This document shows positions 44,341-56,439 of a stretch of DNA of 64,000 nucleotides, piece after piece. A model generated the notes under the pieces. It ran no database searches. It saw only the letters and a program-made list of their open reading frames with translations, and was not told the DNA's origin. Each line of letters opens with the position of its first letter. The stretch's first letter is position 1. This DNA is from Locusta migratoria (Eukaryota > Arthropoda > Insecta > Orthoptera > Acrididae), in the NCBI GenBank assembly GCA_026315105.1, contig CM048751.1:333280649-333344648 (forward strand). Reading direction: 5' to 3'. Both the position numbers and the translations under genes were made by a program.

Positions 44341-45920
44341 TTAAGAGTACACCTGTTGGTGTATCTTACAGTTTGATTTAAAGTAATGTATATATTGCCT
44401 TAAATTTGTTTAGTTCATGTATTTTTCATTTCTTGTATGCTAGAGATATTTCTTATGTAATGTCACTTTCTATATTGAATCATTTAGTGTAAACCCGCAT
44501 GAATGCAAGGACATTCTTATGTTGTAAGTTAGCAATGCGCCAGAGACAATGTTGAACCTGTAGCAAAGACTGTCTTTGGCACAGAAGTAGTAGCTGTGAG
44601 TGTCGCGCTGCTGAAGCAGTCGCGGTGCGGACTCGTCAAAGTAAAGACATAAAAGCAGTCGCGGAGCGGACTCGCTATAGTAAACACATAAATGTTTTGT
44701 TGATAGTGCAGAGGCACGGTAGGCGCAGTGTGGCGCGAGTTTAATGCAATTGCAATAAGCCTGAGAGACGTACTGTGTAATGTATTGAAGAAAGTGCGAA
44801 ATAAGTTTATTTATACTCGAACAGTGTAATCTTTTTTCATGTGTGCAAGAAAAGTAATTGTTTGGTATCAAGTCTATTGTCACCGAGTGTGATCGTTGTT
44901 GTAGTAAGAGTACCTATTGTAATCATATCTGTCTTGTATGGACTTCACGACGAAAGCAGATGAGTACTTTTGTAACATTTTATTTTGTATGCATGTAAAT
45001 GTAGTGTCAACCCAATCAGAACTTTGGTTCAATTATACATGACTTATTTTGAAACCAGTCTTAATTTTGTAAGTAGTTGTAGTCACCCCATTATCACCAT
45101 TATTAGATTATGTTGATTATGCAAGCCTGTACATTGACCAACAAGATCAATCATTTTTCAAAGTAATTACGATCAGTTTTAAAGAAATTGCTAGATGAGT
45201 TAAAGAATTGTTAAACGTGTTACAACCACAGAGACTAGTAATTAAAGTGCGAGAGAGTTTGCAAGTAAAGTACAGTTGATTTCATTTATGTAGAAAGTAA
45301 CCAGACTTGACTGAAGTAATTTTTTTATGAAATACGTTAAATGCCAAACTCTGCTCAGCCAGTTACACGCGTACGCTACCCAGGCCCTGGAACCAATTAA
45401 AAAAAGAAAAAAAAATAGTTTACGTAAAGTTTTATAATGAAGGTGAATGCTTTAAACTATATTATTAAAATATTTGGGAACTTTAACTGTAGTATTTGTG
45501 AAGCTCATTGCACCACGCAGTTTCACAGTACTCAGCTATTATCATCGCAATCAGAGTCTATCAGCTATTACGATTTTGATTATAACACGAACACGCCATC
45601 ACCACTACATGAATTCTGACACATTTATTAGTGAAGTTGTGCTGTTCGTGAATCGTAAGAGATGCTAGTTGGAGGCTGTAGTCAATGCTAAGTCAGATAG
45701 GGCCAAGCTTAATTAATTACTACAGTGACTGTTTTAAGTTAATTAATATCAATTTTTTTATTATTCAAATTTCTAACTTACACTGCGAAAGTGTTGTTGC
45801 GACCCATTAGTTGTGATTTGCTACAACATTCAATAACAAAATTATTATTACTAGAGCATATCATTACACATTCTAAATTTTGAGATTATTTGACGACCTC
45901 CAACAGGAAATTTTCTTACA
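44341..45920 (+). repeat. Gypsy 2 5' LTR
   Basis: Starts TTAAGAGTAC where the 3' copy has TGTAAGAGTAC, so its first bases are damaged; ends TTCTTACA. Short minus-strand frames inside are chance and occur in both LTRs. Confidence 0.9.
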
Positions 45921-45922
45921 AT

Positions 45923-45940
45923 TGGCGACACTACTGCCAG
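45923..45940 (+). promoter_or_regulatory. Gypsy 2 primer binding site
   Basis: TGGCGACACTACTGCCAG two bases after the 5' LTR. Shares TGGCGAC with Gypsy 1; tRNA species not identified. Confidence 0.7.
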
Positions 45941-46121
45941 GATTGTTTGTGCGCCTTCGTTTGTAATTGGTTTGGCAAGAAATTTGTTAATTAAGTAATA
46001 GTAATTAAGTTATCATTAAATTTTGATTTACTATTTTATTCTGTATATTGATTGACTGTTTATTGGATTTGAAATTTGCATATAGTTTGTTGATTTTGAA
46101 ACATTGTTGAAAAGTTTAAAC

Positions 46122-48347
46122 ATGGCACCAATAGGGCAGCGTAATCGTGACGCAACAATAGAGAAAAGTAGGGTCCTTACTAGGAACGCGATAATGCGTA
46201 GAAGCCAGGCATCAACAATGGATTCAAGATTAGAAAAAGTAACCGAAATGGAAAATGTACCAGAAATGGAAAATGCAAATTTGAACGTAGATCGACAAGT
46301 AATAACACGTGATCAAAATGAGGTTCGAAGAAGTAGTACAGATTTGAGACACTCAAACGATCGCAGGTTAGCGATAAACGTTGGTCACGTAATTAATGGA
46401 GAGAAAATTAACATGGATGAGATCGCGGACAATGTTAGTGATCAGCAGAAGGTAATTGACGAACATCAGAACGAATCGGAGGATAAATGTTCATCAGATG
46501 ATCTGTCATCAAGTAGTGAGAAGGAATGGAAAATCGACAGAAATAAAAAGGATAGGCGAAGGACAAAAATGAGGGATGCTGTGCCTCAAGGAAATGCAGA
46601 CATAAGTGCGTTAATGCAATTCATGCAAAATATGAGCCAGAATTTTGAAAAGTCACAGTTAGAAATGAGCCGGAATCTTGAAAAGTCACAGTTAGAAATG
46701 AGCAGGAATCTTGGTCAAAAAATTGAAAAATCACAGTTATAAATAAAGAAAATAGATAAAAAAATCGAAAAATCACGGTTAGAACTAAGACGGGAACTTG
46801 GACAGGACATAAAGAAAATAGATAAAAAAATCGAAGAAATAAAAAAGGAAAATGAACACGTTAGGAAGCAAATAAGTAAACAGGAAAAAAGGATAGATGA
46901 TTTAGCCACGCAAACGGAACAACAGATTACGCAGGCGCAAAAAATTTGTGAGGAGCGTCACACCGAGTGCAGTAACGAAGTCACTTTGGTTAAAAAATCA
47001 TTAAACAGAACCAAAGACAAAGTCGCGGGACTCGAACAAGGATTAAAACACACTGAGGAAAGAATTGTTCAGATGCAAAGAGAAATCCAGCATATTGTGG
47101 AACATGAAAATAATACGTGGACCCCGCCTAGTACAGAAGCGCAAGTTGGCAGTCACAATGATGACGCAACAAATAATTGTTATCATCTCGTGAGGCAGCC
47201 TGCTGCAGGAAACATCAGCTTTGAAACGACAAAATCTGTCACCGAAACCAGTAACGGGAATTCGCATTACGAAATAAATTTGAACGGAACTGTACCGGAG
47301 CAAAGAAATGTTGCACCATTGCCTTGTGTTGACAACAATGAGGAGGCAAGGCGCACCGAAAATGATAGACGAATGGAAAAGTATTTGCGTAGTATCAGAC
47401 CGCCACTATTCAAGCCAGATGGCGACATCCATATAATGAATTTTTTGAATCATATCGAACAAACTTTACCGCGAGATTGGTCGGATCGCATGTGTATAAA
47501 TTATATTCTGTCCAACGTGCATGAAAGTATTCATAATGACGTTATGGACATGAGTAGCGAGAGCAGAAGCTACCGCGAATTTAAGGATCAACTAATACGC
47601 AAATATTGGTCATCAGCAAAGCAGGACGAAGTTTATGAAGATATTCACACAGCACCGATCTTTAACGCAAATAAATTCAGTACGATGGAGAAATATGTGA
47701 AACATTACTGGAATAAGAATAGGTATCTTAGCTATCCAATACCGGAGCGAGCTTTCATTTCAGTAATGTTAGCAAAATTGCCCAGACGTGTGCGAGATCT
47801 TTTCATTGTACAACCAGTTTTATCTATAGAAAAATTTATGGAAGTCTTGGAAAGATGTGATCGACGGTGGGAAAATGGAGACCGTCCCAACCGACAGGAC
47901 AGAGGGAATAGGAATGGAACAGATGATCTACATTATCTGAGGGACGAAGGTACTCGCCGTGAAGATAACGGATACGGGCACCGACAAGCGGATACACGGG
48001 AAGACAGGTCACGAGGAGGTGATACCAATAACGGCCGACAAGATGATCGACGGCAACGTCATCGGAGAGAAGAAGAACCGAGACAAGACCGACAGGAAAA
48101 TCGTAATCGAGAGAGGAATAATCGAAATGATTGGCAAAACACCGGAGCTAGGCCCAAAGAATACAATCAGTCACGTAATGTAGACAGAAGTAGAGGAGAC
48201 GGAAGAACAGTCTACGAGAAACCGGGACTTCGCGACAAACAGGTTTATGCCGTAGAAGCACGCACAGTAGATAATGGAAACACCAACCACGAAATACGTA
48301 ATCAAAGTACGAACAATCATGAAGAAAACGCACGTTGTTTAAACTAA
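46122..48347 (+). pseudogene. Gypsy 2 Gag, one in-frame stop
   Basis: ATG at 46122 in good context (AAACATGGC). Same frame to TAA at 48345-48347, broken only by TAA at 46740-46742. N-terminal part is charged and ends in a long Lys/Glu coiled coil with near-repeats of 'SQLEMSRNLEK'. The capsid-like part (about 47390-47870) reads 'PPLFKPDGDIHIMNFLNHIE' and 'AFISVMLAKLPRRVRDLF'. The C-terminal part is Arg/Asp/Asn-rich ('RRQRHRREEEPRQDRQENRN') with no CCHC knuckle, so RNA binding is presumably by the basic tail. Apart from the single stop it is intact. Confidence 0.85.
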
Positions 48348-48386
48348 TTGAGCGGCCTGCTTTGCCCCGCGGCGAGGCCGCAAAGC
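48338..48386 (+). promoter_or_regulatory. -1 ribosomal frameshift signal, gag-pol
   Basis: UUUAAAC at 48338-48344 sits in phase (tgU UUA AAC) immediately before the gag stop UAA. After a seven-base spacer comes a GC-rich stem GCGGCCT (48352-48358) with AGGCCGC (48375-48381); a competing stem GCTTTGC (48359-48365) with GCAAAGC (48380-48386) overlaps it. Slippage by -1 continues in the pol frame ('FKLIERPALP'). Confidence 0.85.
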
Positions 48387-50357
48387 CTTTGAAGGGGACT
48401 GAAGGACCGACGAGCTCAGACGAAAATGCAAAGAAAGAAGACTCCGATAATGAATGGATAACGACAGATGATGAAGACGAAACTGACGTTATATACAAGA
48501 CTACGAACGTAATTGAACGTGGCAAGAATGAACGAACAACAACTGTAGAAGCAAAGAAGCTTGAGGGCGCGCAAATAAACAAAGTTATTGACGCATCAGC
48601 GCAAATAAATAAAGCAACAGTTGGGCCAGAGACGGAACAAGAACACCATGAAAGAATGTTCGTTGAAGCAATAGATGCGTTACTGGATAACAATGATCAA
48701 GATAAGAAAACTTGTATTCAACTGGAAGAAGATACTGACGTGGAAGAGACGGAAGACAGTGACGAATCGGATACGACAGAAGATGAGCAGGACCACCTGT
48801 ACGGAAGAAGTAGCAGAAAATTATGATCCATTGCAGAATGAGTTTCTTGACATCATCGAGCGTATCGAAATTTGGAGCCACCACGACGATGCAACAACAG
48901 CACCGCAGATGAGACAATGCAATGACATCCGAAAGTCAGATGAACAACAAAAGTTATCAACGGAAGAAGAAGATGTGCTTAGAACTGAAATACGAGTATT
49001 GAGAGACGCCAGACAAAGCGAAAGCAATACATGTCCGAAACTAAAACTGGTAATCGGAAGCAAGGATTATGAAGCATTAATTGATACTGGGTCGATGATT
49101 TCGATTTTGACACGATCGATTTATGAGGATGTTAAGAAAAGCTTGCATAGAATAGAGGAACTTCCAGCAACTAGATTGAAAATATATGCAGCTTTCAATT
49201 CTAAATTTGTGGAATCAAAGAAGAAGATTTTCTTGCCGTTTAAAATCAGTCAGCTTAACCAACTATTTTACCATGAGTTTGCAGTAGTGGAAGAAATAAA
49301 TATTCCGTTGAAAATTGGAGCTGATTGGCTACAGAAAGTTAAAGCGGTCGTGGATCTGAAAACAAATATTTTGACTGTTGAAGACGAAGGAAACCAGTAC
49401 ACCACCGAATTATTACAGCAAGTGGAACATCCAGTAAAGACATTTAATATCAGGTGCAGCCAGGAAGACATAAAAACAAGTCATGGCAAACAAAGGCAAA
49501 GAGAAAGGTTAAAAGAGAAGGACGAACGATTTGAAGATCTCTACGGTATAAGCAACGTGCCGACAACAATGAGGCGTGACGCGCCGCGAGCCGGCACAGA
49601 GTACTGGAGAAGACGACGCGTGAAAATGAAACACTCAACTGTAAATGAACCGTCTGACTGTAGTTATGTGAATCAAGAGCATTGCAGCGGACGAAGAAGT
49701 GGGGTACAGCAAAATGAAACCTTATTTGGATTGACACACAAAGAAAGGACACATTTTTTACTCGAAGAAGACGACACCCAAGAGGTGACCGAAATGAACT
49801 TGATAATTACCGGATTTGTAGGAGAACGGATTGTTACTGTGACACCGGACACCGGAAGCCAGTACAATGCAATCGAAGAGGATTTGTTCTTAATTAGCCG
49901 CAAGCAGAAGCTAATTATCAAAGAAGACTCTTGCAATATAAACACATCATCTATTATACCAAAGCAAAGCGTGCAAGTACGGAAACGAGTAATGCTAGGG
50001 ATTATTGTATGTGAACAGGCGATAGTGGCAGAATTTTTAGTTGTCAGAGGATTAAAGACCGACGTCGTGATTGGTGCGGACACGATGAGGAAGTTAGAAA
50101 TGAGGATTAATTATTATAAAAAATATATAGAATGGAATGTGGGTGGAATCAAAACGAAATGGAACTTGTTCGAAGAGAAAGAGAAAACACACGCAGAGAT
50201 GCAACATTACGTTGACTCTGTGTACCTTAACGAAGAAGAGAAGACTAATTATTATGACGTAAATCATTCTACTGTTGATGAGGAAGAGATAAGACAAAGG
50301 ATTCGTCAGAAAGTGGTTAATATTGAAAACATTCCTGAGGAGAGGCTAGTCGAGTAG
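48339..50357 (+). pseudogene. Gypsy 2 Pol N-terminal part: acidic leader and two retropepsin-like domains
   Basis: An acidic leader (to about 48800, 'EEDTDVEETEDSDESD') is followed, after a frame change near 48800-48820, by an open frame to TAG at 50355. It holds DTG at 49083-49091 ('ALIDTGSMISIL') with a later 'LKIGADWLQKVKAVVDL', and a second DTG at 49848-49856 ('VTPDTGSQYNAI') with 'DVVIGADTMRKLEMRINY'. Both have the DTG and C-terminal G-A-D block of retropepsins, about 255 residues apart. One would process Gag-Pol; the role of the second is unknown. Between them is a basic linker ('EYWRRRRVKMKH'). Confidence 0.8.
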
Positions 50358-51798
50358 AGCAGCTTCTGTATCAATATCACGTAGTCTTTAAAGAAAAGGT
50401 TGGATGTATTAAAGATTACAAGTACAGTTTCAAGGTGAACAGTCAACAGAAGTTCTACAACAAACCATATATTATTCCCTTCGCGATGAAAGAGAAAGTA
50501 GACAAGGAAATCCAAAGAATGCTTAAGAATAACATTATTGAAAGGAGTACCTCTAACTTTAACAATCCTATCATACCAGTGGTGAAGAGGAACGGCGAGA
50601 TACGTCTAGTACTGGACGCCAGGAAATTAAACGAAATTATTGAAGCAGAAAATGACCGACCCCTGAGCATAGACGAATTATTATCAAGATTTCATGATAA
50701 GAAATTTTAGCAGGATTAGATCTGATCAGTGCCTTTTGGCAAATAGAATTGAGTAAAGAATGTCGGCAATATACAGCCTTTCTGGTAAATGGCAAATCAT
50801 ACCAATTCTGTCGCTTACCTTTTGGACTAAAAATTAGTACGGCCGCATTTATTCGAGCAATGGACCACGTTTTGGGAGAGGAGCTGCTGAACAAAATAAT
50901 TGTCTACGTGGATGATGTGGTTATTGGAGCACAAAATTGTGATAATTACTTTGGATTGTTGGCTGAAGTACTGAGCAAATTTAGAGAGTTCGGAATGACT
51001 ATAAACGTGGAGAAATCACAGTTTTGCAAGTTCGAGTTTAAATTCTTCGGCCACATAATTACGCAGGAAGGAATAAAGCCAGACTTGGAAAAGATCGCGG
51101 CCATCAGGGACTGTCCAGCGCCAGTAATGAGGAAGCAATTAAAATCATTTATGGGAGCCGTGGGCTATTATCGTCGATTCGCAACAATTGAGGCACTTGC
51201 AGCGCCGAATATGCATGAGCTACTCAAAAAATATAAACCCTGGAAGTGGAACCCCGAATGCCAAGAGGAATTCATCAAAATTAAAGAAAGTCTCGTTAAC
51301 GCACCAATGCTATGTCATCCTGATATGTCATTAGATTTTTGTTTAGCAATTGACTCTAGTGGCGTTGGAATAGGAGCAGAACTCTACCAAATTAATGAAC
51401 AGGGAAAACATTGCACAATAGCTTTCGCCAGTAGGGTACTTAGCCCAGCAGAAAAGAGATACACTGTCACAGAACAAGAGTGCTTGGCGGCGGTGTGGGC
51501 GTTTAAGAAATTTCATCTCTTTCTGGCAGGAAGAAAGACCACAGTGTATACTGATCATCGAGCTCTGCAATTTATGAAACAAAGCAAGCTAATGCCAGGA
51601 AGATTAACACGCTGGACGCTATTCTTACAACAATATGATTTCGAAATAAAGCACATAGCCGGAAAAGAAAATGTTATAGCTGACTGTTTGTCAAGATTGC
51701 CGATACAAGAAAGTAATAAGGACAAAGCGGACAGAATAACAGATGAAGTAACAGTGATGCTTATACAAAATGTGCCGTTTGAAAATTTAGGTCAATAG
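50358..51798 (+). pseudogene. Gypsy 2 reverse transcriptase and RNase H, frameshifted
   Basis: Starts one frame away from the protease part ('QKFYNKPYIIPFAMKEKVD', 'NNPIIPVVKRNGEIRLVLDA') and changes frame again at about 50710. Then 'GLDLISAFWQIEL', 'RLPFGLKIS', the catalytic 'VYVDDVVIGA', and RNase H with 'LAIDSSGVGIGAEL', 'RYTVTEQECLAAVWA', 'TVYTDHRAL'. Catalytic residues are kept; only two frame breaks disable it. Ends TAG 51796-51798. Confidence 0.85.
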
Positions 51799-51799
51799 T

Positions 51800-52994
51800 G
51801 GATTTGCAGAAGAAAGACGAGCGAATCAGAACAATAGTGCAAAAGATCTGCAATCCAGAGAATGTGCATTTACGCCAATACCACAAAATTTTTAGAGGAG
51901 CATAATACTTCAGGAAAGGCAACGATGATCAAGGCTGGAAGATATACGTACCAGAAGAAATTATAAACAAGCTTATTTGGTTCATACATCTGAAATTCGG
52001 ACACTGCGGACCTGTTAGATGCAAAGCAAAATTGGAGGAAGTTACTTATTTTCCAGATATGTTGCGAAGGGTCAAAAAAGTTCTAAGAATTTGTAAAATT
52101 TGCCAAACCATGAAGCCCAGTACAACCACAATGCAAACCAAGTGGAATGCCATTTTGCCAGCACAGGCGAATGAAATTATAGCAACCGATTTGTACGGAC
52201 CAGTTATCAAATCTAGAGGTGGTTATCGATATGTTCTAGTGGCGATAGATGTACTATCGAAATACGTGACCATACGGCCGTTAAAGAGAGCAACAGCGAA
52301 GACCGTCAGCAAAGAATTTGAGAAATATATACTGCCGAAGTACCGTAATGTTGAGAAAGTGTTAAGCGATAATGGACCTCAGTATGTGTCCGAGACTTGG
52401 AAGCAGATGCTGAGGAGAAATAAAATCAAGCCGATTTACATTTCACGGTACAGACCTCAGAGTAACATTTTCGAGAGGGTGATGCGAGAATTGGGCCGAT
52501 TTTTACGCACGTATGCCTACAAGAATCAAAAATCCTGGGACTTATACCTGAACGAATTTGAAGATGTTACCAACAACCTTGTACACACCTCAACTGGGTA
52601 CGAACCAATCAAGATACAACAGGGTATACCAGCAAAGAACCCCATCCGAAGTATGATTGAGCTGCCAGTGAATAAAGTCCGTATAAACAAAAGAAGAATA
52701 CGATCTTTAGCTGTGCAGAATTTAAAGAAAAGTGCTGAGGCCAGGAACAGAACCCATAATAATAGATATCCAGAAAGAAAATTTGAAGAAGGAGACCTTG
52801 TCTTACTACGAAACAAAAAGCTGGGTAAACCACATGATAACGGATGCAAGAAGTTTTACCGATGGTATTTGGGACCCTACCGTGTAAACAGTCAAACATA
52901 CTAATGCTATGGAACTGGTGTCGATAAAGAACAATAAAAATGTAGGACTCAGACACGTTTGTGACATTAAAAAATTTTTTATCACTAATATGTA
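51800..52994 (+). pseudogene. Gypsy 2 integrase, one stop and C-terminal frameshift
   Basis: Zinc-binding part 'FIHLKFGHCGP ... CKICQ' (HHCC) is preceded by an in-frame TAA at 51903-51905. Catalytic blocks 'ATDLYGPV', 'VLSDNGPQYV' and 'YRPQSNIFERVMRELG' give D, D and E. C-terminal 'GDLVLLRNKKLG' and 'KKFYRWYLGPYRV' are the usual basic tail and end with a frame break at about 52890. It joins element DNA to the genome. No chromodomain or env follows. Confidence 0.85.
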
Positions 52995-53627
52995 AGTTGT
53001 AATCATAATATTGTAAGGGGAACTACACTACAACTGAAAGACTGATGTGATAAACATGACTTATAAATATTAATGTATTGTATAACTTATCATTTATTTT
53101 AATTACTGTGTATGTGAATGCGAGATAAAGACTGAAGCTAAGCCCCGTTTGCAGGTTAGCACACAACAAACAAAACAAGTGGATGAGAGCTTGGTATGCG
53201 GGCCTGAGGAGCGGCGACAATGCGCTCTCGGACATTAGACGTGCCGCCAGCGGCAGCCGCTACCAGAGGCAACAATTGCGTCGCGAGGTCAGCCGCCGGC
53301 GCGAGCGAGTTGAAAGCAGCCGACAGCCATGGGCGGTAGCGACTTCAAAGGAACACACACCGCTTCATCCAACGGGACTACGAAACGTAGCGTGTGAAGT
53401 GATGTCCAATAAAGTGGAGCTATCAAGCTCGGCCATGAAGGTCAATTGAGTGCAGTGCTATTTTTTGCAGGTTATACACCAATTATGTCACACACCGACG
53501 CATCCCAACATATCAAATTTTGTAAATAATGTAATACAACTTCCTACTTTTGTATCTTATGTAACCAAAATTATGTATCTTTATTTTATGTCATGTAATT
53601 TTTCCTATATGAAATATGTGCTTTAAG

Positions 53628-53628
<1 letters not shown>
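52995..53628 (+). other. Gypsy 2 3' internal region, with a GC-rich Arg-rich frame
   Basis: An AT-rich stretch is broken by a GC-rich segment (53180-53420) with a frame of 88 codons at 53183-53449 ('RQQLRREVSRRRERVESSR'). No Env signature, signal peptide or membrane span. The segment could be captured sequence. No function assigned. Confidence 0.45.

Positions 53629-53679
<51 letters not shown>
53629..53679 (+). repeat. A homopolymer of about 50 before the Gypsy 2 3' LTR
   Basis: Follows GTGCTTTAAGATT; then TTCTCAACCCGGGCAGCA leads straight into the LTR. A normal polypurine tract is not adjacent to the LTR. Confidence 0.85.
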
Positions 53680-53681
<2 letters not shown>

Positions 53682-53697
53682 CTCAACCCGGGCAGCA

Positions 53698-55289
53698 TGT
53701 AAGAGTACACCTGTTGGTGTATCTTACAGTTTGATTTAAAGTAATGTATATATTGCCTTAAATTTGTTTAGTTCATGTATTTTTCATTTCTTGTATGCTA
53801 GAGATATTTCTTATGTAATGTCACTTTCTATATTGAATCATTTAGTGTAAACCCGCATGAATGCAAGGATATTCTTATGTTGTAAGTTAGCAATGCGCCA
53901 GAGACAATGTTGAACCTGTAGTAAAGACTGTCTTTGGCACATAAGTAGCAGTTGTGAGTGTCGCGCTGCTGAAGCAGTCGCGGTGCGGACTCGCCAAAGT
54001 AAAGACATAAAAGCAGTCGCGGAGCGGACTCGCTATAGTAAACACATAAATGTTTTGTTGATAGTGCAGAGGCACGGTAGGCGCAGTGTGGCGCGAGTTT
54101 AATGCAATTGCAATAAGCCTGAGAGACGTACTGTTTAATGTATTGAAGAAAGTGCGAAATAAGTTTATTTATACTCGAACAGTGTAATCTTTTTTCATGT
54201 GTGCAAGAAAAGTAATTGTTTGGTATCAAGTCTATTGTCACCGAGTGTGATCGTTGTTGTAGTAAGAGTACCTATTGTAATCATATCTGTCTTGTATGGA
54301 CTTCACGACGAAGACGACGAAAGCAGATGAGTACTTTTGTAACATTTTATTTTGTATGCATGTAAATGTAGTGTCAACCCAATCAGAACTTTGGTTCAAT
54401 TATACATGACTTATTTTGAAACCAGTCTTAATTTTGTAAGTAGTTGTAGTCACCCCATTATCACCATTATTAGATTATGTTGATTATGCAAGCCTGTACA
54501 TTGACCAACAAGATCAATCATTTTTCAAAGTAATTACGATCAGTTTTAAAGAAATTGCTAGATGAGTTAAAGAATTGTTAAACGTGTTACAACCACAGAG
54601 ACTAGTAATTAAAGTGCGAGAGAGTTTGCAAGTAAAGTACAGTTGATTTCATTTATGTAGAAAGTAACCAGACTTGACTGAAGTAATTTTTTTATGAAAT
54701 ACGTTAAATGCCAAACTCTGCTCAGCCAGTTACACGCGTACGCTACCCAGGCCCTGGAACCAATTAAAAAAAGAAAAAAAAAAATAGTTTACGTAAAGTT
54801 TTATAATGAAGGTGAATGCTTTAAACTATATTATTAAAATATTTGGGAACTTTAACTGTAGTATTTGTGAAGCTCATTGCACCACGCAGTTTCACAGTAC
54901 TCAGCTATTATCATCGCAATCAGAGTCTATCAGCTATTACGATTTTGATTATAACACGAACACGCCATCACCACTACATGAATTCTGACACATTTATTAG
55001 TGAAGTTGTGCTGTTCGTGAATCGTAAGAGGTGCTAGTTGGAGGCTGTAGTCAATGCTAAGTCAGATAGGGCCAAGCTTAATTATTTACTACAGTGACTG
55101 TTTTAAGTTAATTAATATCAATTTTTTTATTATTCAAATTTCTAACTTACACTGCGAAAGTGTTGTTGCGACCCATTAGTTGTGATTTGCTACAACATTC
55201 AATAACAAAATTATTATTACTAGAGCATATCATTACGCATTCTAAATTTTGAGTTTATTTGACGACCTCCAACAGGCAATCTTCTTACA
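53698..55289 (+). repeat. Gypsy 2 3' LTR
   Basis: 1,592 bp, TGTAAGAGTACACC to TTCTTACA, short inverted ends TGTAAGA/TCTTACA. Has a 9-bp GACGAAGAC insertion near 54305 relative to the 5' LTR. Confidence 0.92.
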
Positions 55290-55294
55290 ATATT

Positions 55295-56439
55295 ATGTGA
55301 GGAAATGAGAACAAGTCAGTTCGTTAGCTAGTGAAGAAATCCTTGCTATATTTCATTTTCAAGTATTCTCACATAAAATCCTCATTAGATATAGAAATTT
55401 CCGTTCTGTTACTGCTAAGCGTTAAACTGAAGGAAATGTATCTCCTATTACGTTGTGGAAACGTAGTAGTCGTCTGAAACACATTGAACAAAAAGCAAAC
55501 AAATAAACATTTGTTAGTGAGGAAGGAATGCCTGTAAATCGAATAATAAATCACTAGCATTACTCTTTTTCATTCTACAACTATATATTTCGTTGAATAA
55601 AGCGACAGTTAATGAAATTTTGCTTAGTAACCATGTGGCAAAATACTCCCCTCTTTGCATGTTATCATTTGTCAAAATATCATTTTGATACCTCTAACCG
55701 TGTATGAGATACGCAATGATTCGTTCTGGCCTTAAAGCGCGCTAAATAAAATAAAGTTTAGCGGTATGAGTGAAAGGTAAAGATCTCGTCCTAAGTCGAA
55801 AATAAAATTCAATCCATTAGGAAAGTTTCATCCGCAGCATCATATCGTGCAACAAGTACCAAACGGAATATCATAGCAGCCTCTATTTTTTACTGCAAAC
55901 TATTCCTAATGTAGCGCAGTCTCTTATTTAGAAGCCAATATCTTACTAACTATGACTGTTAACGAAATGACGAGCATGTCGTAACACTACTGATATATAT
56001 AATTTAAGTAATGGAAAAATTAAATATTTCTAACAATTAATTTTTGCGAAATCGTTTGTAAAAGATGGCAGGGCATGCGCCTCTACGCTGTTAGTGCAGC
56101 GCGATTGCAACCATGTTGTGGAAAACATGGCGGACGATTCAGCCGGGATATTTAGGAGCTCTACTCTCAGACTTGGCGTCACGGTCTGGCGCCTGCTTGC
56201 ATAGCAATCTGTAGAGCGGTACTGTAGGCCGGGTGGCCGATACGGCAGGCGTTCTGCCGTGTTGTTGTAGCACCTCTCCCCCTCCGCAGCTACGTGAACG
56301 GGATCCCGAACCTGCTGTAAAAGCTGCACCGTGGTAATGTCCATGGAGAAGTCTGCCTGTGCCTCGGTCCTCCACAGGCGTCCGAAACCAGCTGCAGTGG
56401 AGTACGGGGGCTGCATGCCGAGGCGGTGGGTACATGTCT
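55295..56439. other. unannotated stretch
   Basis: AT-rich to 56030, then a GC-richer 400 bp (56030-56439) with overlapping minus-strand frames but no recognised domain. Confidence 0.4.

Larger units (their letters stand above)
44341..55289 (+). mobile_element. Ty3/Gypsy LTR retrotransposon 2, complete ends, coding decayed
   Basis: Direct LTRs at 44341-45920 and 53698-55289, with ATATT at 44336-44340 and 55290-55294. The inner part holds gag, a pol with two protease-like domains, RT, RNase H and integrase, then about 700 bp of 3' leader. LTRs differ at roughly 14 positions plus a 9-bp indel in about 1.58 kb by eye (near 99% identity). Yet pol carries at least four frame changes and there are in-frame stops, so this copy was probably mobilised in trans or damaged soon after insertion. 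A Gypsy of a different lineage from the one at 16-24 kb. Confidence 0.92.

Noticed and set aside
44470..44883. 137-codon minus-strand frame, also at 53828-54241
   Set aside because: It lies in both LTRs and is duplicated only because the LTR is; no domain or start context.
48352..48386. Classical H-type pseudoknot at the gag-pol signal
   Set aside because: The two stems share bases and would need zero-length loops, so they look mutually exclusive rather than a simple pseudoknot.
53183..53449. env gene of Gypsy 2
   Set aside because: Only 88 codons, Arg-rich, without signal peptide, membrane span or glycoprotein features.
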